From Anaerolineae bacterium (GTDB taxonomy: Bacteria > Chloroflexota > Anaerolineae > Promineifilales > Promineifilaceae), in the NCBI GenBank assembly GCA_014879345.1, contig JACSSI010000140.1, forward strand, positions 1-9,563: a stretch of DNA of 9,563 bases, in the 5' to 3' direction. Each line of letters begins with the position of its first letter. The first letter of the stretch is position 1. The notes beneath the pieces are model-generated. The model saw only the letters and a program-made list of their open reading frames with translations. It did no database searches and was not told the origin of the DNA. Positions 6,220 to 9,563 of the stretch are shown here, in pieces. A program made the translations under genes and the position numbers.

Positions 6220-6292
6220 TTGTGACAATCCTCATAAAATGCGTGAATATACATTTGAGAAAAAATAAATTATTTTGGAAGAGGTTTTTAAG
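6220..6292 (+). promoter_or_regulatory. Promoter region and RBS of htpG
   Basis: Candidate elements are TTGTGACA (6220-6227) with TATACA (6248-6253), or a TAAAAT at 6235-6240; neither pair has ideal spacing. GGAAGAGG (6277-6284) is the SD, with AGAGG ending 8 nt before the ATG at 6293. No CIRCE (TTAGCACTC-N9-GAGTGCTAA) is present, so HrcA control is not indicated. Confidence 0.35.
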
Positions 6293-8191
6293 ATGACAAC
6301 AGAAGAAAAACAAGCCACTTATAACTTCAAAACAGAAGTCAAACAAGTTTTACAAATCCTAGTCCATTCACTGTATAAAGACCGGGATATTTTTGTGCGC
6401 GAATTGGTTTCCAACGCCTCTGATGCTTTGACGCGATTCCACTTTGAATCGTTGACTAACCGAGAAGTGTTGGATCCAGATGTTGAACTTGCCATTCATA
6501 TTGATGTGGTGGAAACAGAAGAGGGTGAGCCTAAAAAAATCATAATCAAAGACAGCGGTATCGGCATGACTGAGGAAGAACTTATCCGCAATCTGGGTAC
6601 GATTGCGCAGTCTGGAGCCCGCGAATTCCTGGCGAAAATGAGTGAAGGTGACATCAATCCTGGCGATGTGATCGGCCAGTTTGGTGTCGGTTTCTACTCT
6701 GTCTTTATGGTTTCCGATGAAGTGCGTGTTGTTTCTCGCAGTTACCAGCCTGATGCAGAGGCTGCCGCCTGGATTTCTGATGGCAGTGAGAGTTTCCGTA
6801 TTGAACCGGCTGAAAAGAGTGACCGAGGCACGGAAATCCACATTGTTTTGAAAAAAGATGCCGAGGAATTTGCCAATGAATGGAAGCTAAGACAAATTGT
6901 TAAGAAGCACTCCGATTTTGTGCGGTATCCGGTTTATGTGGGCGAAACACAAGCCAACCAACAAGAATCTTTATGGCGTAAATCTCCATCTGATGTGGAC
7001 GCAGAGGAATACAAGAGCTTTTATCAACAGATGACGATGGATTTTGAAGAACCGTTAGCTGCCATCCACTTTACGACGGATGCACCGGTACATTTACGCG
7101 CCTTGCTCTTTATTCCTGCCAAACGAGAACCCAGCATTTTGGCGCTGCGTAAAGAACCAGGAGTGATGCTCTATTCACACAATGTGCTGATTCAGGAGTA
7201 TTGCACCGATTTGTTGCCAACGTGGCTCTCGTTTGTGGATGGGGTGGTGGATTCTGAGGATTTGCCTTTGAATGTGAGCCGTGAGACGGTGCAGAATAAC
7301 CGGCTGATGATGCAGTTGGGCAAGATGATTCGCAAGCGCATTCTGCGTGAGTTGAAAACGATGTCGGAGAAAGAACCGGAGAAATATGAGCAGTTTTGGC
7401 AGGAAAACGGCCGTTCTCTCAAAGAAGGCCTCGCCACAGACCCCACCGCCAAAGAAGATGTGCAGCCATTTTTCCGTTACTACTCCTCCAAATCTGACAA
7501 CAAACTGACTTCCTTGGATGAGTACATTGAGCGTATGCCAGAAACTCAGGAAGAAATTTACTACGTCCTCGGTGATAACAAAACCACCGTTGCCAACAGC
7601 CCGCACCTCGACCCGTTCAAAGCCCAGGATTTAGAAGTTTTATACTGGGTCGATCCGTTGGATGTATTGATTGCGCCGGGCATGATGGAATACCAGGACA
7701 AAAAATTCCGCAACATTGATGACGCTGGTCTGGAATTGCCCGATGTTGAGGCAGAAGACACAACTGAAGACACAAAACCAGCCATCGAAGAGGCTGATTT
7801 TAACCGGTTGGTAGGTAAATTTGTGACCACATTAGGGGATAAAGTGGTAGAAGTACGAGAATCGAAAGTGCTGAAAAACAGCCCGGTAAGACTGGTCTAT
7901 CCGCAAGATGCGCCGAACCGCGAGATGCAGCGTTTGTACCGCATGATGGATCAGGAATATGAAGTGCCAAAACTCATTTTTGAGCTAAATCGTTCCCATC
8001 CGCTGCTTGTCAATTTGGCGGAACTGGTTGAAGAGAACGCCGATAGCGAGTTGGTGACACTCTCTATTGAGCAGTTGTATGACAGTGCGTTGGTGCAAGA
8101 AGGGCTGCATCCTAACCCCACCGCGATGCTGCCTCGGATTGAGCAGTTGATGTTGTTGGCTGCCAAAGCGGATGTGAAGCAAGATTCGTAA
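6293..8191 (+). CDS. htpG: Molecular chaperone HtpG (bacterial Hsp90)
   Basis: The protein is 632 aa, close to the usual 620-640. It is an ATP-dependent dimeric chaperone in the cytosol. The GHKL ATPase motifs are intact: E37/N41 in RELVSNASDAL, D87 in DSGIGMT, the lid and GVGFYS (131-136), and GTEI (179-182). The middle domain holds the catalytic-loop Arg in LPLNVSRETVQNN (R330). The C-terminal dimerisation domain ends with EYEVPKLIFELNRSHPLL. Compared with other HtpGs, residues 481-502 form an acidic Thr/Glu-rich insertion-like linker, and 371-375 (ENGRS) lie on one AACGGCCGTT copy in a variable spot of the middle domain. The ATG at 6293 is chosen over a TTG at 6275 because the SD overlaps the TTG reading. 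It is followed by a 23-bp hairpin terminator and transcribed alone. Confidence 0.97.
   Translation: MTTEEKQATYNFKTEVKQVLQILVHSLYKDRDIFVRELVSNASDALTRFHFESLTNREVLDPDVELAIHIDVVETEEGEPKKIIIKDSGIGMTEEELIRNLGTIAQSGAREFLAKMSEGDINPGDVIGQFGVGFYSVFMVSDEVRVVSRSYQPDAEAAAWISDGSESFRIEPAEKSDRGTEIHIVLKKDAEEFANEWKLRQIVKKHSDFVRYPVYVGETQANQQESLWRKSPSDVDAEEYKSFYQQMTMDFEEPLAAIHFTTDAPVHLRALLFIPAKREPSILALRKEPGVMLYSHNVLIQEYCTDLLPTWLSFVDGVVDSEDLPLNVSRETVQNNRLMMQLGKMIRKRILRELKTMSEKEPEKYEQFWQENGRSLKEGLATDPTAKEDVQPFFRYYSSKSDNKLTSLDEYIERMPETQEEIYYVLGDNKTTVANSPHLDPFKAQDLEVLYWVDPLDVLIAPGMMEYQDKKFRNIDDAGLELPDVEAEDTTEDTKPAIEEADFNRLVGKFVTTLGDKVVEVRESKVLKNSPVRLVYPQDAPNREMQRLYRMMDQEYEVPKLIFELNRSHPLLVNLAELVEENADSELVTLSIEQLYDSALVQEGLHPNPTAMLPRIEQLMLLAAKADVKQDS
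7406..7415. repeat. AACGGCCGTT palindrome copy 11
   Basis: It lies in htpG, read in another phase as Asn-Gly-Arg (QENGRSLKE). Confidence 0.95.
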
Positions 8192-8205
8192 CGCCAAACC
8201 CGCCA

Positions 8206-8264
8206 GTGTGAAATAAACAAAAAGGCCAAGTCTAAACAACCTGGCCTTTTTGTTTATTTCACAC
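8206..8264 (+). terminator. Long perfect hairpin terminator after htpG
   Basis: A 23-bp perfect inverted repeat (8206-8228 with 8242-8264, 13-nt loop) starts 14 nt after the htpG stop. The core is AAAAAGGCCA/TGGCCTTTTT; the outer arms are AT-rich. The T-run lies in the descending arm, typical of a rho-independent terminator. It can work in both directions. Confidence 0.85.
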
Positions 8265-8352
8265 TTTATCTACTTTTCTGGTTTGTTTTTGTGATAAACT
8301 TGCCCTAGTCCAGAGAAAATGCACTTTATCCAGTGCCTTTTTGCGAAATAAC

Positions 8353-8447
8353 GTAACTACTCATATAGACCTGTCAGGTTTACTCGAGAGATAACCATCT
8401 AGCCCGGCCAAACCTGACAGGTCTTTCTCGATAGACTTAGTAGTTAC
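8353..8447. mobile_element. 95-bp MITE-like element with 8-bp target duplication
   Basis: Perfect 9-bp terminal inverted repeats (GTAACTACT at 8353-8361 and its complement at 8439-8447) bound a 95-bp element. It is flanked exactly on both sides by GAAATAAC (8345-8352 and 8448-8455), as expected for an 8-bp target-site duplication. Inside is a second 15-bp perfect inverted repeat (AGACCTGTCAGGTTT at 8367-8381, complement at 8410-8424). There is no coding capacity. The structure suggests a non-autonomous transposon that has lost its transposase; the parent family is not identifiable here. Confidence 0.75.
8367..8424. repeat. Inverted repeat inside the MITE (ACCT-N3-AGGT arms)
   Basis: Two 15-bp arms pair perfectly across a 28-nt loop. 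Each arm contains ACCTG-A-CAGGT, itself nearly palindromic, as in the ferritin terminator arms (ACCTC-G-GAGGT). Confidence 0.75.
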
Positions 8448-8465
8448 GAAATAACAGAGGAAGCC

Positions 8466-9563
8466 GTGGATTATTTTCAGAGAATGTTGCAGCTTAAACA
8501 GCCAGACAGTGCAGAAGCTACACAGTTACGGCTGTGGCTGATTGTCATTGATGCTTTGTTGTTGGCGTGTGCCATTTTTTTCTCGATAGTTTGGTTATTT
8601 TTAGATCGAATTAATTTCAATATTCCTTCCATTTTTGTATCACTCTCTGCTATTTTGGGGTTCTTGTTGGGGTTGCTGCTTGCCTGGCGCTGGTTGATTT
8701 GGCAAAGTGCGTTATTGGTAGCTACGCTAATCATTGGTGCCACTGCCTTTACATTTTGGGTGATGCCTGTTTTTACGAATATGTTGGTTTCACTCTATGC
8801 CATTAATTTGATTTTTATAAGCATCTATTTAAGCCAACGTGTGGTGAAGTTGTATGCTGGCTTCTCTTTCATTGTTCTTACTGTTCTTAGTTTTTTGAAC
8901 CTTGATAATGGCTTTGATTTAAGCAACCCGAATTGGATGTTTATTGTTCAAGGTATGATAGCTGGCGCGATTTTTATGGTGGCGTATGTGCTTGTCTGGC
9001 TGAATGATGAAGTTAATCAAACGCGGTCGGCGACGGCATTAGCCTCAGAGGAACGTTATCGCCTGCTTTTTGAAGCATCACCGATTTCATTGTGGGAACA
9101 AGATGGTTCTGTGGTGATGGCGCGTATTGAGCAATTACGGGAGGAGGGCGTTCGAGAGTTTCGGGCTTATTTTGAGCAAAATCCGGCGGTTATGGCTGAG
9201 ATGATAGGGGCGGTGAAGGTTTTGAATGTGAATGAAACGGCCGTTTCCATGTATAAAGCCAAAGATAAAAGCGAGCTTATGGATAACCTGGATCGCTTTT
9301 TGCCTGAGGAATCCTATGATTTTGCGCTTGATTCTCTGGAAGCAATGGCGAACGGTGAGCCATTTTTTGAACGGGAAATCTCGAATATGACCTTGTCTGG
9401 TGAGAAATTGACGGTGTTGTACCGCTGGGCAATACCCCCAGACCAGACAGATATATATACAACGGTCATCGCCTCCATTATAGATGTGACGGCTCGGAAA
9501 CAAGTGGAAGATGCGCTGCAAAATTATTCAGAGCGGCTGCGTGGTTTGCATGAATTGGATTTG
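8466..9563 (+). CDS. Membrane sensor with PAS domain, N-terminal part (probable histidine kinase)
   Basis: The frame is open from a GTG at 8466 to the right edge (366 residues visible). About six hydrophobic helices lie at 24-46, 54-74, 80-100, 104-122, 127-145 and 158-178, then a PAS domain (about 195-345). It begins ERYRLLFEASPISLWEQDGS, carries a helical insert (EQLREEGVREFRAYFEQNP) and ends in TVIASIIDVTARKQVEDAL, the usual PAS exit. This PAS variant usually has the SPI-x-LWE-(E/D)-D-(F/W)-S motif; here the aromatic is Gly. A coiled start (ENYSERLRGLHELDL-like) suggests a GAF or kinase domain next, so a histidine kinase or diguanylate cyclase is likely. The kinase part is not visible. GTG is chosen because GAGG lies 5 nt upstream; an ATG six codons later is possible. 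The SD adjoins the MITE target duplication, so the insertion sits in the promoter region. Confidence 0.8.
   Translation, partial: MDYFQRMLQLKQPDSAEATQLRLWLIVIDALLLACAIFFSIVWLFLDRINFNIPSIFVSLSAILGFLLGLLLAWRWLIWQSALLVATLIIGATAFTFWVMPVFTNMLVSLYAINLIFISIYLSQRVVKLYAGFSFIVLTVLSFLNLDNGFDLSNPNWMFIVQGMIAGAIFMVAYVLVWLNDEVNQTRSATALASEERYRLLFEASPISLWEQDGSVVMARIEQLREEGVREFRAYFEQNPAVMAEMIGAVKVLNVNETAVSMYKAKDKSELMDNLDRFLPEESYDFALDSLEAMANGEPFFEREISNMTLSGEKLTVLYRWAIPPDQTDIYTTVIASIIDVTARKQVEDALQNYSERLRGLHELDL
9236..9245. repeat. AACGGCCGTT palindrome copy 12
   Basis: It lies in the PAS domain of the sensor (NETAVSMY). Confidence 0.95.

Noticed and set aside
6275..6292. TTG start for htpG
   Set aside because: The SD (GGAAGAGG) overlaps this codon and fits the ATG at 6293, where the family usually begins.
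6200..6292. CIRCE or other known heat-shock operator before htpG
   Set aside because: No TTAGCACTC-N9-GAGTGCTAA or similar dyad is present.
6368..6841. Long open frames antisense to htpG (also 7175-7606, 7561-7830, 7951-8239) and antisense to other genes
   Set aside because: They show no family similarity and have the composition expected of mirror frames of real genes.
8262..8330. Direct repeat CACTTTATC (8262-8270 and 8322-8330)
   Set aside because: Nine bases in an AT-rich spacer, with different flanks; chance is adequate.
8321..8342. Small hairpin GCACT/AGTGC followed by CTTTTT
   Set aside because: The stem is only 5 bp and the strong htpG terminator lies just upstream; it may be a weak back-up at most.

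Overview
The window looks like an ordinary, fairly AT-leaning stretch of a bacterial chromosome, most likely from a filamentous or environmental Chloroflexota (Anaerolineae-like) genome. This is inferred from style, not from a marker gene. Secreted proteins carry long Pro/Thr linkers (PPPTPTP type), a CAP-LysM protein and a beta-sandwich lipoprotein are present, the partial sensor has a PAS variant I associate with this group, and the 10-bp palindrome AACGGCCGTT is repeated through the whole window. No rRNA, tRNA, CRISPR array, transposase or phage gene was seen.

Layout from left to right. 1-511 (minus): start of an HTH protein with a lysine-rich tail, running off the left edge. 606-1877 (minus): lipoprotein with three repeated beta domains. 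A strong hairpin terminator (1972-2001) separates it from a two-gene membrane operon read leftward: DUF1269 protein (2604-3116), then HdeD/DUF308 protein (2040-2570). 3332-4075 (plus): membrane-anchored M23 endopeptidase-like protein. It meets tail to tail, with 1 nt between stop codons, a CAP-3xLysM protein (4077-5423, minus). 5555-6064 (minus): ferritin, divergent from htpG (6293-8191, plus). After a 23-bp perfect hairpin come a 95-bp MITE-like element (8353-8447) and the start of a membrane PAS sensor (8466 to the right edge). No gene-free stretch exceeds 300 bases; the longest (8192-8465) holds the terminator and the MITE.

Functionally the segment mixes cell-envelope genes (lipoprotein, M23, CAP-LysM) with stress or homeostasis genes (DUF1269/HdeD, ferritin, HtpG) and a sensor. 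I see no evidence that these form one dedicated system.

The most noteworthy signals are non-coding: twelve exact copies of AACGGCCGTT (about 0.01 expected by chance), a MITE with an exact 8-bp target duplication just upstream of the sensor gene, two hairpins sharing an ACCT-N3-AGGT arm, and two envelope genes whose extended -10 boxes lie so close to the ATG that their mRNAs are probably leaderless.
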